Shown one piece after another: positions 50,742 to 60,590 of a DNA stretch of 64,000 bases (within the stretch, counting starts at the first letter, position 1; each line of letters starts with the position of its first letter). The position numbers and the translations under genes are program-made. The DNA is taken from assembly GCF_019097845.1 (NCBI RefSeq), contig NZ_JAHRGM010000067.1, positions 1-64,000 on the forward strand, in the 5' to 3' direction. The notes below the pieces were generated by a model that worked only from the letters and a program-made list of their open reading frames with translations, made no database searches and was not told the DNA's origin. The DNA is from Sphingobium sp. AS12 (lineage in GTDB: Bacteria; Pseudomonadota; Alphaproteobacteria; Sphingomonadales; Sphingomonadaceae).

Positions 50742-51656
50742 ATGAACCAGCATAGCTCCATCAAGGGCGGATCGCTGATCGAGCGGGCAACGGAAATCTA
50801 TGATTTCTCTGCCGCCCTGCGCGGTCGTGCCGTCCCCGCCGTCGATATCCCCGCCGACCTGCCACCCGCGCCGGTTGCCGCTGACCCTGTGTCGGCTTCA
50901 CCGTCGGCTTTTCGCGCTTTGCCCTGGACGGGGCCAGTCCAGCCAATCGATCGTATCAAGCTTGAGGAGGCCGGTTTCCTGCGCCCCGACGGCGCAGTCA
51001 CGGCGATGAGCGAGGAGTTCCGGTTGCTCAAGCGCGACCTGCTTGCCCAGTTGCAGGGGCAGGAACGCGGCAATCGCATCCTCATCTGCTCCGCCCATAG
51101 CGGCGAAGGCAAGACCTTCTGCGCGGTCAATCTGGCGCTCAGCCTGGCGGCGGAAAAGGATCGCGAAATCCTGCTGGTGGACGCCGATTTCGGCAAGCCC
51201 GGCATCCCCGAAACTTTGGGGCTGGATGGTGGTCCCGGCCTGATGGACGCGCTTGCGGATCCGACGATCGCGATCGAAGATTGCGTCATCCGCACCGACC
51301 TGCCGTCGCTGTCGGTGCTGCCCGCCGGGCAGCGCAGCAATGCCGACACCGAATATCTTTCGTCGGCCCGCACCGAACAACTGCTGTCGCGGCTGACCGA
51401 GGGACGGCCCGAACGCATCATCATCTTTGATTCGCCGCCGTTGCTGGCCGCTTCGCCCGCCGCCGTGCTGGCCAGCCATGTCGCGATCGCACTGCTGGTC
51501 GTGCGCGCCGACAGCACATCGGAAAGCGCCCTGCGCGACGCTGCCGGGATGCTCAAGGGCAGCGCACAGGTCCAGCTTCTGCTCAATGCCGTCCGCTTCA
51601 ACGGCGGCGGCCGCCGTTTCGGCAGCTATTATGCCAAGGGGAATAGTCCGTCATGA
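50742..51656 (+). CDS. BY-type tyrosine autokinase, XrtA-associated
   Basis: A 304-residue cytoplasmic P-loop kinase. Walker A is SAHSGEGKTFCAVNLALSL (about 125-143), Walker A' ILLVDADFGKPGIPETLGL, and Walker B IIIFDSPPLLAAS. The C-terminus has an adjacent Tyr pair (GSYYAKG) that could be the autophosphorylation site, although the tyrosine cluster is very short. It acts with the preceding chain-length protein. The ATG at 50742 has AAGGAG upstream. Confidence 0.9.
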   Translation: MNQHSSIKGGSLIERATEIYDFSAALRGRAVPAVDIPADLPPAPVAADPVSASPSAFRALPWTGPVQPIDRIKLEEAGFLRPDGAVTAMSEEFRLLKRDLLAQLQGQERGNRILICSAHSGEGKTFCAVNLALSLAAEKDREILLVDADFGKPGIPETLGLDGGPGLMDALADPTIAIEDCVIRTDLPSLSVLPAGQRSNADTEYLSSARTEQLLSRLTEGRPERIIIFDSPPLLAASPAAVLASHVAIALLVVRADSTSESALRDAAGMLKGSAQVQLLLNAVRFNGGGRRFGSYYAKGNSPS

Positions 51657-53254
51657 CCGTCCGTCAGTGGATCAGCGGCGCATCGCTCGCCGCGCTGGCC
51701 GCAGCGAGTGCGCCAGCATTCGCCCAGACGACCAGCGCGAATCGGCGCGTCAATGTCACGCCCTATATCGGGGTAGATCAGGTAGTCATGGGTCCGCTCA
51801 AGGGCGATGGCGATGTGCTGACCTACACCAATGTGACTGCCGGAGTAACAGCCGAGGTCCAGACTCGCCGGGTCGAGGCGGTGATCGACCTGCAATATAA
51901 TCACAGCTTCAGCTGGAGCAAACAGATGCCCGATCAGGATGTGCTGAGCGGCATCGCCAGCGCGACCGTCAATGTCGCGCGTGGTCTGTCGCTCCACACT
52001 GGCGGCATGGCGTCGCGCGTGCGGACCGATGGCCTGTCGGGCGCATCGACGTTCAATGACAGCTACACCAGCCAGGTCTATGCCGGCTATATCGGCCCGG
52101 CCTACACGACACAGATTGGCGACATCACTGTCAACGGCTCCTATCGGCTGGGCTATGCGCGGGTCGAGGATGACCTTGATTCCAACCTCTCCAACGCGCC
52201 CGTCAGCGGTTCCTTCGCGGACAGCTGGACGCATAACCTGACCGGATCGGTCGGCTTTGCCCCCGGCACATTGCTGCCGGTCGGCCTGACTGCCAGTGCG
52301 GGCTATGACCGCGAGGATGCAAGCCAGCTCGACCAGCGGTTCGAGGACAAATGGGGTAGGGTTGACGCCACGCTGCCGGTATCGCGCACCGTCGCGCTGA
52401 TTGGCGGCATCGGCTATGAACAGATCGAGATCAGTCAGCGTTCGCCCCTGCTGGATACGGCTGGCGTGCCGGTCATCAGCAACGGCCGCTATGTCACCGA
52501 CAAAAGCTCGCCGCGCGCGCTGATCTATGAATTTGACGACATCATCTGGGACGCCGGCGTATTGTGGCGGCCCAGCCGCCGCACCTCGCTCCAGGCGCAG
52601 GTCGGCCAGCGATATGGCGGCATGACCTATCAGGGCAGCTTCACATGGCAGGGCGCAAACAGCAGCTTTGCCGTCATAGTGTTCGACGGTATCGACAGCT
52701 TCGGTCGCCTGATCACGGCCAACGCCGCCGCGCTGTCGGGCAGCAGCTTTGATGTGGCGCGCAATCCCTTCACCGGGGACATTACCGGCTGCGCCTTCTC
52801 CACCACCGGCGGGGGACAATGCTTCAACGATGCGCTGGCAGGCATCACCGATGCCAATTTCCGCTATCGGGGCGTTTCGACCCAATATTCGCTGCGGCGC
52901 GGCCAATGGGGCTGGGGCGTAGGGGCCGGCTATTCGCAGCGCAAGTTCATCACGCCGCAGGGTCAGAGCGTCCTTGTGCGCGGGTCGAAGGACGAGAACT
53001 GGTACGGCAATGCGTCGATGACCTATATGTTCAACGATCGCAACAGCATCGATACGGTCGCCTACGTCAATTATTTCGACGCCAGTGGCGGACGCCCCGA
53101 CGTCCTCAATTATGGCGCGTTCACCAGCTATTACAAAAGTCTGACCCGTCGCCTGTCGGCATCGGCATCGGTCGGTGTAGATGGCGTGCAGGCTGATGAC
53201 ATCGACACGGTGATCAACGCGATGGGCCAGGTCGGCCTGCGCTACAGCTTCTAA
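51653..53254 (+). CDS. XrtA-system outer-membrane beta-barrel protein (TIGR03016-like)
   Basis: A 533-residue predicted outer-membrane barrel. A signal peptide (LAALAAASAPAFAQ) is followed by many alternating beta-strands (VEAVIDLQYNHSFSWSKQ; NGSYRLGYARVEDD) and a C-terminal Tyr-Ser-Phe. This pattern and its place between the tyrosine kinase and the ATPase match the PEP-CTERM-associated outer-membrane family TIGR03016. Probably part of the EPS secretion channel. ATGA overlap with the kinase gene. Confidence 0.87.
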   Translation: MTVRQWISGASLAALAAASAPAFAQTTSANRRVNVTPYIGVDQVVMGPLKGDGDVLTYTNVTAGVTAEVQTRRVEAVIDLQYNHSFSWSKQMPDQDVLSGIASATVNVARGLSLHTGGMASRVRTDGLSGASTFNDSYTSQVYAGYIGPAYTTQIGDITVNGSYRLGYARVEDDLDSNLSNAPVSGSFADSWTHNLTGSVGFAPGTLLPVGLTASAGYDREDASQLDQRFEDKWGRVDATLPVSRTVALIGGIGYEQIEISQRSPLLDTAGVPVISNGRYVTDKSSPRALIYEFDDIIWDAGVLWRPSRRTSLQAQVGQRYGGMTYQGSFTWQGANSSFAVIVFDGIDSFGRLITANAAALSGSSFDVARNPFTGDITGCAFSTTGGGQCFNDALAGITDANFRYRGVSTQYSLRRGQWGWGVGAGYSQRKFITPQGQSVLVRGSKDENWYGNASMTYMFNDRNSIDTVAYVNYFDASGGRPDVLNYGAFTSYYKSLTRRLSASASVGVDGVQADDIDTVINAMGQVGLRYSF

Positions 53255-53275
53255 CGGGTCGGTTGGAGAATTTAG

Positions 53276-54727
53276 ATGTACGATCAATATTATGGATTGC
53301 AGGGCCGCCCGTTCCAGCTGACGCCGGACCCGCATTATTATTTTGAAAGCGCGACCCATCGCAAGGCCTTGTCCTATTTGGGCTATGGTCTGGCGCAGGG
53401 GGAGGGCTTCATCGTCATCACCGGCGATATCGGCGCGGGCAAGACGACCTTAGTCGGCCATCTGATGCAGACTATCGACCCGGTGCGGCTGACGGCGGTC
53501 AAGATCGTGTCGACCCAGGTAGAGGGCGACGACATGCTGCGTCTCGCTGCGCAGAGTTTCGGCCTGGCGACCGATGGCCTGCCCAAGGCCGCGACGCTGC
53601 AGAAAATCGAAGCCTTCCTTCACGCCCAGGCGCGCGCCGGACGGCGCACCCTGCTGATCGTGGACGAGGCGCAGAACCTGCCTGTTTCCGCGATCGAGGA
53701 ATTGCGGATGCTGTCCAACTTCCAGCTGGGCGGGCAATCGCTGCTCCAGATTTTCCTGCTGGGCCAGCCGGAATTTCGCGACCTGCTGAAATCGCCGCAA
53801 CTGGAGCAATTGCGCCAGCGCGTCATCGCCACCCACCATCTAGAACCGATGATGGCCAAGGAAGTCGAGCCCTATATCATCCATCGTCTGACCGTGGCGG
53901 GCTGGGTCGGCAACCCGACCTTCACGCCTGCCGCCTTCGCGGCGCTCTATGCCGCTACCGGAGGCGTGCCCCGCCGTCTGAATGCGCTGGTCAGCCGCGT
54001 GCTGCTGATGGGCGCGATCGACCAGTTGCGCGAGATAGACGCGGATGTGGTGCAGGCTGTTGTCGCCGACATGGGGCTTGATGTCGATGTCGCCCCCCAA
54101 CCTGTTGCGCCTTCGCTGCTCGACACGGTCGAAGAGGCTGAGGAAGCAGCCGTGGCGGAAGCCGGGGTAGAGGCCGTCGCGGAGCAGGAAGAGGCAGAAG
54201 AGGCAGCACCAGCGCCATTCGCTGCCCCCTTTGCCGCGCCAGCGATCGAGGATGTGCCGACGGCTGAGCTATCGCCGGACATCGAAATCGACGAACCCTT
54301 TTATACGGCGTTCGATGCTGTGGAGGAACCGGCTGAAATCTGGGCCGCCGAGGACGAGCCAGCGGTGGAGCAGCCGGTGGCCGTCGAAGAACCTCAGCCG
54401 GAACAGGCCATGCCGCAACCCGTCGCCACGATTGGCGCGGCACAGGTCGAAGCGCTGCGTCACGACATGCTGGCTGAGATTGAAGGGCTGCGGGCGGAAA
54501 TCTCCTCGCTTCGGGCCGTGCAGGCCCATGTGCCTTTCGCCCCTGCACCGATGGTCGATCCAGAAGCGCTCAAGGATTGCTTCACCCTGATCGAGGAACG
54601 GCTGCAATCGCTGGAGTTCCGCGCGGAGGAACAGGACACGGCCCTGCGCCGGGTGCTGACTCTGCTGGTCGACTGGGTCGAGCGGGAAGAACAGATGGCC
54701 GCGCCGCGCGACAGCGCAGCCGCCTGA
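53276..54727 (+). CDS. XrtA-system ExeA-like AAA ATPase
   Basis: A 483-residue protein. Residues 1 to about 265 are an ExeA/GspA-type AAA ATPase (MYDQYYGLQGRPFQLTPDPH; Walker A GDIGAGKT at 50-57; Walker B LLIVDEAQNLP). Then follows a long Ala/Glu/Pro-rich acidic linker (about 275-390), and a short coiled coil at the end. The ATPase half matches the PEP-CTERM-system ATPase family; the acidic extension is longer than I would expect. It likely powers or regulates EPS assembly. Confidence 0.9.
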   Translation: MYDQYYGLQGRPFQLTPDPHYYFESATHRKALSYLGYGLAQGEGFIVITGDIGAGKTTLVGHLMQTIDPVRLTAVKIVSTQVEGDDMLRLAAQSFGLATDGLPKAATLQKIEAFLHAQARAGRRTLLIVDEAQNLPVSAIEELRMLSNFQLGGQSLLQIFLLGQPEFRDLLKSPQLEQLRQRVIATHHLEPMMAKEVEPYIIHRLTVAGWVGNPTFTPAAFAALYAATGGVPRRLNALVSRVLLMGAIDQLREIDADVVQAVVADMGLDVDVAPQPVAPSLLDTVEEAEEAAVAEAGVEAVAEQEEAEEAAPAPFAAPFAAPAIEDVPTAELSPDIEIDEPFYTAFDAVEEPAEIWAAEDEPAVEQPVAVEEPQPEQAMPQPVATIGAAQVEALRHDMLAEIEGLRAEISSLRAVQAHVPFAPAPMVDPEALKDCFTLIEERLQSLEFRAEEQDTALRRVLTLLVDWVEREEQMAAPRDSAAA

Positions 54728-54771
54728 CACAGGACTTGCCCCAGGCGGGCGGCCCGACCAAGGTGCGCAAC

Positions 54772-55620
54772 ATGATACAGAATGCCCTGTCCGTCGATGT
54801 CGAGGACTGGTTTCAGGTCGGCGCATTCGAGCGCACGATCCGGCGCGCCGACTGGGACGGCCTGACCCACCGCGTCGAGGGCAATACCGACGCGGTGCTG
54901 GACCTGTTCGCGCAAGCGGGCGTCACCGGCACCTTCTTTACGCTGGGCTGGGTGGCCGAACGCTATCCTGCGCTGATGCGCCGCATCGTCGCGGCGGGCC
55001 ATGAGGTCGCCAGCCATGGCTATGATCATGCGCGCGTGTTCACCTTCACGCCGGAGCAGTTTCGCGCCGACCTGCGCAAATCACGCGCGATCCTGGAGGA
55101 TGCCAGCGGACAGGCCGTCACCGGCTATCGTGCGCCCAGCTTCTCCATCGACCCGCGCACCCCATGGGCGCATCCCATATTGGCGGAGGAGGGCTATCGC
55201 TATTCCTCCAGCGTCGCGCCGATCCGGCACGACCATTATGGCTGGCCCGATTCGCCGCGTTTTGCGTGGAAACCGGTGCCGGGGTCCGATCTGGTCGAAC
55301 TGCCCGTGACGACCGCGAAGCTGGGCAAGCGCACGCTTGCGGCCGGGGGCGGGGGCTTCTTTCGCCTGCTGCCCTATGGCTTTTCACGGTGGGCGATCCG
55401 GCAGGTCAATGCGCAGGCGGGGCGGCCTGCGATCATCTATTTCCACCCGTGGGAAATCGACCCGGACCAGCCGCGCCGCACCGATGCGCCGCTGCGCTCG
55501 CGTGTGCGGCACTATAGCAACCTGTCGGTCATGGCGGCCAAGCTGCGTCGCCTGACAAGTGATTTTGCCTGGACGCGCGTGGATGCGCTGGCCGACGCGC
55601 AGGCGGCGCTCGCGCCATGA
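54772..55620 (+). CDS. XrtA-system polysaccharide deacetylase
   Basis: A 282-residue NodB-fold deacetylase removing N-acetyl groups from the EPS. The start MIQNALSVDVEDWFQVGAFE gives the metal/catalytic Asp pair near residues 9-12; the His ligands are H82 and H86 in ASHGYDHAR; YRAPSFSID is the family's motif 3. The start at 54772 aligns with the family; the longer frame upstream is a shadow of the ATPase. Its stop overlaps the next FemAB gene. Confidence 0.92.
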   Translation: MIQNALSVDVEDWFQVGAFERTIRRADWDGLTHRVEGNTDAVLDLFAQAGVTGTFFTLGWVAERYPALMRRIVAAGHEVASHGYDHARVFTFTPEQFRADLRKSRAILEDASGQAVTGYRAPSFSIDPRTPWAHPILAEEGYRYSSSVAPIRHDHYGWPDSPRFAWKPVPGSDLVELPVTTAKLGKRTLAAGGGGFFRLLPYGFSRWAIRQVNAQAGRPAIIYFHPWEIDPDQPRRTDAPLRSRVRHYSNLSVMAAKLRRLTSDFAWTRVDALADAQAALAP

Positions 55621-56687
55621 TGCTGGGTAATGGCGCAGGCATGGCCGTCACCATGATGGACCTGACCGACCCGGCGCAGGCGCGCGCGGTCGATGCCTTC
55701 GTGCTGGGTCATGCCGACGGATCGCCCTTCCATCGCCCCGCCTGGCTGCACGCGATCGAACAGGCGACCGGCAATCGCGCGCTGCTGCTGGCGGCGGTCG
55801 GACCGTCGGGGCGGATCAGTGGCATCCTGCCCCTGCACCATGTGCGCAGCCGCCTGTTCGGCGCGGCTCTAGTATCCACCGCCTTCGCCGTCGATGGCGG
55901 CATATTGGCGGACGACCAGCGCGCCGTTGCCGTGCTGGCGACGGCGGCCCAAAGGCTGGCGAGCGAGCGCGGGGGCCTGTCGCTGGAACTGCGTGGTGGT
56001 CCGACGCCGGGCGACGATTGGCAGAGGCTGGACGGCGCGCATGTCGGTTTCGTCCGTCCGCTTGCCGCCGATGATGAGGCGGAATTGCTGGCCGTCCCGC
56101 GCAAGCATCGCGCCGAACTGCGCAAGGCGCTCGCCAACCCGGCGTTGAGCGTGGAGATTGGCCGCGATGCGCGCCATTTGCGCGACCATTTCCATATATA
56201 TGCCACCAGCGTCCGCAACCTTGGCACCCCGGTTTTTTCGCCGCGCCTGTTCCGCGCGGTGCTGGACCATTTCGGCGAAGATGCCGATATATTGATCATC
56301 CGCGAGGGTGAGCGGCCAGTTTCTGCCGTCCTGACGCTTTACCACAATGGGCGGGTCATGCCCTATTGGGGCGGTGGTCTGGCCGATGCGCGGCGGCTGC
56401 GGTCCAATGAACTGATGTATTATCGCCTGATGGCCCACGGCCGCGCACGCGGCATGACCCATTTCGACTTTGGCCGGTCGAAGGTCGGCAGCGGCCAGGC
56501 AGCGTGGAAAAAAAGTTTCGGCTTCGATCCCCGACCCCTGGTCTATCATGGGTGGTCAGCGGACGGCGGACGGCGCGATGTCGACCCCGGCAGCGCCCGC
56601 TATCAGCGCCGCATCGCGCTGTGGAAAAAATTGCCGCTACCGCTCGCCAATCTCATCGGTCCGCTGATTTCGCGCGGTCTTGGTTGA
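55617..56687 (+). CDS. FemAB-like protein 1, XrtA-associated
   Basis: A 356-residue FemAB/GNAT-fold acyltransferase of the PEP-CTERM-associated type. Landmarks: DGSPFHRPAWLHAIEQATG (about 36-54), RKHRAELRKAL, SVRNLGTPVFSPRLFRAVLD, RSNELMYYRLMAHGRARGM and FDFGRSKVGSGQAAWKKSFG. It probably adds an amino-acyl or acyl group to the EPS or its lipid intermediate. It is a clear paralogue of the next gene, so the pair is a tandem duplication. Confidence 0.88.
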   Translation: MMLGNGAGMAVTMMDLTDPAQARAVDAFVLGHADGSPFHRPAWLHAIEQATGNRALLLAAVGPSGRISGILPLHHVRSRLFGAALVSTAFAVDGGILADDQRAVAVLATAAQRLASERGGLSLELRGGPTPGDDWQRLDGAHVGFVRPLAADDEAELLAVPRKHRAELRKALANPALSVEIGRDARHLRDHFHIYATSVRNLGTPVFSPRLFRAVLDHFGEDADILIIREGERPVSAVLTLYHNGRVMPYWGGGLADARRLRSNELMYYRLMAHGRARGMTHFDFGRSKVGSGQAAWKKSFGFDPRPLVYHGWSADGGRRDVDPGSARYQRRIALWKKLPLPLANLIGPLISRGLG

Positions 56688-56745
56688 AACGGATACGAAA
56701 TGTTCAGCCCCTGCGTTTAGATCGGGCGGCAGGGTGGTAACAGGG

Positions 56746-57828
56746 ATGACGTCCATGAACATGATTAGCGGACTGGCCGTCATCGTCGAGGAGGCGCGCC
56801 TGACCGACGCCGCCTGCGTCGCCGAACTGGACGCCTGGGTCTGCGCACATCCCGATTCGACGCCCTTCCATCGCCCCGCCTGGATCATGGGCGTGGAGGC
56901 AGGGACTGGCCAGAAAGCCAAGCTACTGGTCGCACGGATGGCGGGCGGCGATATTATCGGCCTGCTGCCGCTTACCTATATCCGCTCCGCTTTGTTCGGT
57001 CGTGCGCTGGTGGGCAGCGGCTTTGCCGTCGATGGCGGCCTGCTGACCACCCATCGTAAGGCTGGCCCGGCGCTCGCCGATGCCGCCTGGACGCTTGCGG
57101 AAAAGCTGGGCTGCTCGACGCTGGAACTGCGCGGCGGGGAAGCGCCCGATGGCACGGTGTGGCAGGAAAAGGCTGACGCCTATCTGGGCTTCTCCCGACC
57201 GCTGGCCGCCGATGATGAGGCGGAACTCAAGGCTGTGCCCAAGCGCCATCGCGCCGAAATCCGCAAAGGGCTGGGCAATGACCTGACCTTCGAATGTGGC
57301 CGCGACAAACGCCTGCGCGACATTCATTATCGCCTCTATGCCCATAGCGTCCATAATCTTGGCACGCCGGTTTTCCCCCGCGCGCTGTTTGACGCCATGC
57401 TTGACCGGCTGGGCGAGGACGCCGACATTGCCGTCGTGTCGAAGGACGGCAAGCCACTCTCGGCGGTCATCAGCTTCTATCATCGCGGCGCCTGTATGCC
57501 CTACTGGCACGGCGCGGCAGAAGGGGCGCGGGCGATGCGGTCCAACGAAGTCCTCTATTTCCTGCTGATGCGCCAGTCGCGCGAGCGCGGTCTGACGACG
57601 TTCGATTTTGGCCGGTCGAAGGTCGGCACCGGTCCCGCGGCGTGGAAAAAGACCTGGGGCTTTGAAGGCGAACCGCTCGGCTATTATCTGCGCACCGCGC
57701 CGGGGAAGGAAACGCGCGACGTCAATCCGCTCTCGCCGCAATATCGGCGCAAGGTGGAATTGTGGAAGAAGCTGCCCGAATCGATCGCGACCTGGATCGG
57801 CCCGCATATCGCGCGGGGGCTTGGATGA
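56746..57828 (+). CDS. FemAB-like protein 2, XrtA-associated
   Basis: A 360-residue paralogue of the previous gene, sharing STPFHRPAWIMGVEAGTG, SVHNLGTPVFPRALFDAMLD, RSNEVLYFLLMRQSRERGL and FDFGRSKVGTGPAAWKKTWG. The ATG at 56746 was chosen because a G-rich site lies upstream; 56755 is an alternative. Its end overlaps the glycosyltransferase start (ATGA). Two tandem copies suggest that each decorates a different position or uses a different acyl group. Confidence 0.88.
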   Translation: MTSMNMISGLAVIVEEARLTDAACVAELDAWVCAHPDSTPFHRPAWIMGVEAGTGQKAKLLVARMAGGDIIGLLPLTYIRSALFGRALVGSGFAVDGGLLTTHRKAGPALADAAWTLAEKLGCSTLELRGGEAPDGTVWQEKADAYLGFSRPLAADDEAELKAVPKRHRAEIRKGLGNDLTFECGRDKRLRDIHYRLYAHSVHNLGTPVFPRALFDAMLDRLGEDADIAVVSKDGKPLSAVISFYHRGACMPYWHGAAEGARAMRSNEVLYFLLMRQSRERGLTTFDFGRSKVGTGPAAWKKTWGFEGEPLGYYLRTAPGKETRDVNPLSPQYRRKVELWKKLPESIATWIGPHIARGLG

Positions 57829-59048
57829 CTGGCGACATATTATTCCTGTGTCATCGCATCCCGTTCCCGCCCGATCGCGGCGACAAGATCCGCTCCTACC
57901 ATCTGCTCAAGCGCCTCGCACAAATTGCGCCGGTCCATGTCGGCTGCTTTGGCGATGATGATCGCGACATGGGCTATGCGGGTGAACTGGCGCAGGTCGC
58001 CGCGAGCCAGTGTCTGTTGCGGCGCGACCGGTCGAAGGTCGTTGCCGGTCTGACCGGCCTTGTCAAGCGCCAGTCGCTGCTGGTGTCGCTGTTCGATCAT
58101 CCCGGCCTGCATCAATGGGTGGCCCAGACATTGGCGCAGCGCCCCGTGCGCGCGGTCGTCGCCTATTCGGCGCAAATGGCGCATTTCGTACCGCAACTCT
58201 CGCCGAACGTCCGGTTCCTGATGGATTTCGTCGATTTCGATTCGGCCAAATATGCCGCTTATGGCGCGGAAGGCTCCGGCCCAATGGCCTGGATCAACCG
58301 GCGCGAGGGGCGGGTGCTGCTCGATTTCGAGCGCGCCATCGCCGCCCGTGCCGATGCCTGCTCCTTCGTCAGCGAAGCCGAAGCCGCGCTGTTCCGCAAG
58401 GCCTGCGGTCTTGGGCCAGACCGTATCGTCGCACTCGAAAATGGCGTGGCGCTCGATTATTTCGATCCCACCGCCGCCTTTCCCGCAGTTGACCAGGGCA
58501 GCGGCCCGCTGCTCGTCTTTACAGGGCAAATGGACTATCGCCCCAATGTCGAGGCGGTCGAGAGTTTCTCGCGCCAGACCTTGCCGGCGATCCAGACCGT
58601 CCAGCCGAACGCCCGCTTCGCTATCGTCGGTCGCAATCCGGCCAACGCGGTCGAGGCGCTGGCTGACCTGCCCGGCGTGATCGTCACCGGCGGGGTGCCT
58701 GATGTGCGCGGCTGGCTGGCGGCGGCCGATGTCGTCGTCGCGCCGCTACGAATCGCGCGCGGCATCCAGAACAAGGTATTGGAGGCGATGGCGATGGCCC
58801 GCCCCGTCGTCGCCTCTCCGCAGGCCGCCGAAGGGATAGACGCTACTGACGGCACCGAATTTCTGGTTGCCGCCAATCCTGCCGAAGAAGCCGCCAAGGT
58901 CATCGCCCTGCTGGCCGATCCCGCGCGCGCTGCCCGGCTGGGCGGGGCCGCGCGCGAACGGATGGAGGCGCGATATCGCTGGTCGGCAACGCTGGCGGGA
59001 TTGCCCGATTTACTGCTCGGGCACGACGCCGGATCGCAGGCAGCATGA
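57825..59048 (+). CDS. XrtA-system family 4 glycosyltransferase
   Basis: A 407-residue GT-B glycosyltransferase of the TIGR03087 type. N-terminal ILFLCHRIPFPPDRGDKIRS (about 4-23), middle LALDYFDPTAAFPAVDQGSG-like hinge region, and C-terminal GT4 domain with FTGQMDYRPNVEAVESFSRQ, VTGGVPDVRGWLAAADVVVA and the nucleotide-sugar site RGIQNKVLEAMAMARPVVAS. Adds a sugar during repeat-unit assembly. ATGA overlaps on both sides. Confidence 0.9.
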   Translation: MTGDILFLCHRIPFPPDRGDKIRSYHLLKRLAQIAPVHVGCFGDDDRDMGYAGELAQVAASQCLLRRDRSKVVAGLTGLVKRQSLLVSLFDHPGLHQWVAQTLAQRPVRAVVAYSAQMAHFVPQLSPNVRFLMDFVDFDSAKYAAYGAEGSGPMAWINRREGRVLLDFERAIAARADACSFVSEAEAALFRKACGLGPDRIVALENGVALDYFDPTAAFPAVDQGSGPLLVFTGQMDYRPNVEAVESFSRQTLPAIQTVQPNARFAIVGRNPANAVEALADLPGVIVTGGVPDVRGWLAAADVVVAPLRIARGIQNKVLEAMAMARPVVASPQAAEGIDATDGTEFLVAANPAEEAAKVIALLADPARAARLGGAARERMEARYRWSATLAGLPDLLLGHDAGSQAA

Positions 59049-60580
59049 CCGTGCGCGCGCTGTCTCTTGGCCGGATGCCGCTGGTGGATCTGACCGGCTG
59101 GCGCGGCCATCTGACCGCACTGGGCGTGGTCGCCTTTGCCATATTGGCACTGTTCCATGCCGATGTCTGGTCGATGGTCTCGATCTGGTGGAACGCCTCC
59201 ACCTTTGGTCATTGCCTGTTCATTCCACCGCTGATCGCCTGGCTGGTGCAGCAACGCCTGCCAGGCCTGAATCAATTGGAGCCGGTTGCCTGGACGCCTG
59301 GGCTGGTCTGGCTGGCGCTGGGTGCGCTGGCCTGGCTGGTCGGTGCTGCGGCGGGCGTGGCGATGGTGCGGCACGGCGCGCTGGTCGTGATGCTACAGGG
59401 TGCGACCATTGCGCTGCTGGGACCGGCGGTGGCGCGTGCGCTCATCTTCCCACTCTTCTACGCCTTCTTCATGGTCCCCTTCGGCGAGGAAATTGTCCCG
59501 CCGCTCCAGCTGGTAACGGCGCGCCTCGCCATGCTCTTACTCGACCTGTCGGGGGTGCCAGCCCATATGGAGGGCATCTTCATCACCACGCCGACCGGCT
59601 ATTTCGAGGTCGCCGAAGCCTGTTCGGGCGCGAAATTCCTGATCGCCATGACCGCCTATGGCGTGCTGGTGTGCAATGTCTGCTTCCGTACCTGGCCCCG
59701 TCGCATTGTTTTCATGGGCGGCGCGCTCGGCCTGTCCGTGCTGGCCAATGGCGTGCGCGCCTTCGCCACCATCCTCGTCGCGCATCTGACCAGCGTGGAT
59801 GCAGCGGTCGGCTTCGACCATGTCGTCTATGGCTGGGTCTTTTTCGCGATCATCATGATCGTCGTGATGGCGACCGCCTGGCCCTTTTTCGATCGCAAGC
59901 CCGGCGATCCCTGGTTCGATCCGGCGCAGTTGCAGGGCGCGGTCCGGCACCGGACATCGACCGGCACGGTAGCGGGGGTCGCCCTCGCGCTGATCGTCGC
60001 CGCGCCGCTCTGGCTGGCCGCGACAGCCGCAAGTGCCGATCCTTTGCCGTCGCGAATCGACCTGCCGGTCGTGAAGGGCTGGACCCGCACCGCCGCCGCA
60101 CAAAGCTATCCATGGACGCCGCGTTTCGATGGCGCGGACCATCGCGTCACGGGCCATTACCGCAACGGCGCAGGGCAGCTCATCGATCTCACCATGGTCG
60201 CCTATGCCCGGCAGGATGAAGGCCGCGAACTGGTCGGCTTTGGTCAGGGCGCAGCGGACCCCGATAGCGAATGGGTTTGGTCCTCGCCCGCCCGCGCGCC
60301 AGCCAACGCGCGCGGCGAGCAAATCACCGCGCCCGGCCCGGTGGTCCGCCATGTCGTAAGTTTCTATATCGTCGGGCAGGGCGTGCCGACCGGCAGCCGA
60401 CCGACGGTCAAGATCGAAACGATGAAGGCCCGCCTGCTGGGACAGGACCAGCGCGCCGTCGCCATCCTGATTTCAGCACAGGAAGGCGAAGGCCAGCCCG
60501 CCGACGCTGCGATCAGCGCCTTCCTGCGCGACATGGGCGACGTGAAACTTCTGGCTGACCGCGCGATGGGCTTGCGCTAG
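59045..60580 (+). CDS. xrtA: Exosortase A fused to EpsI domain
   Basis: A 511-residue membrane protein. Residues 1 to about 285 form exosortase with about eight helices and the catalytic triad C193 (VAEACSGAKFLIA), R238 (LANGVRAFATI) and H259 (GFDHVVYGWVFF). Residues about 310-511 are an EpsI-like periplasmic domain, fused here as is usual for XrtA. It recognises PEP-CTERM proteins, cuts them near their C-terminal helix and couples sorting to EPS. No PEP-CTERM substrate gene was found in the window. Confidence 0.92.
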   Translation: MTVRALSLGRMPLVDLTGWRGHLTALGVVAFAILALFHADVWSMVSIWWNASTFGHCLFIPPLIAWLVQQRLPGLNQLEPVAWTPGLVWLALGALAWLVGAAAGVAMVRHGALVVMLQGATIALLGPAVARALIFPLFYAFFMVPFGEEIVPPLQLVTARLAMLLLDLSGVPAHMEGIFITTPTGYFEVAEACSGAKFLIAMTAYGVLVCNVCFRTWPRRIVFMGGALGLSVLANGVRAFATILVAHLTSVDAAVGFDHVVYGWVFFAIIMIVVMATAWPFFDRKPGDPWFDPAQLQGAVRHRTSTGTVAGVALALIVAAPLWLAATAASADPLPSRIDLPVVKGWTRTAAAQSYPWTPRFDGADHRVTGHYRNGAGQLIDLTMVAYARQDEGRELVGFGQGAADPDSEWVWSSPARAPANARGEQITAPGPVVRHVVSFYIVGQGVPTGSRPTVKIETMKARLLGQDQRAVAILISAQEGEGQPADAAISAFLRDMGDVKLLADRAMGLR

Positions 60581-60590
60581 GGCGGTTGGC

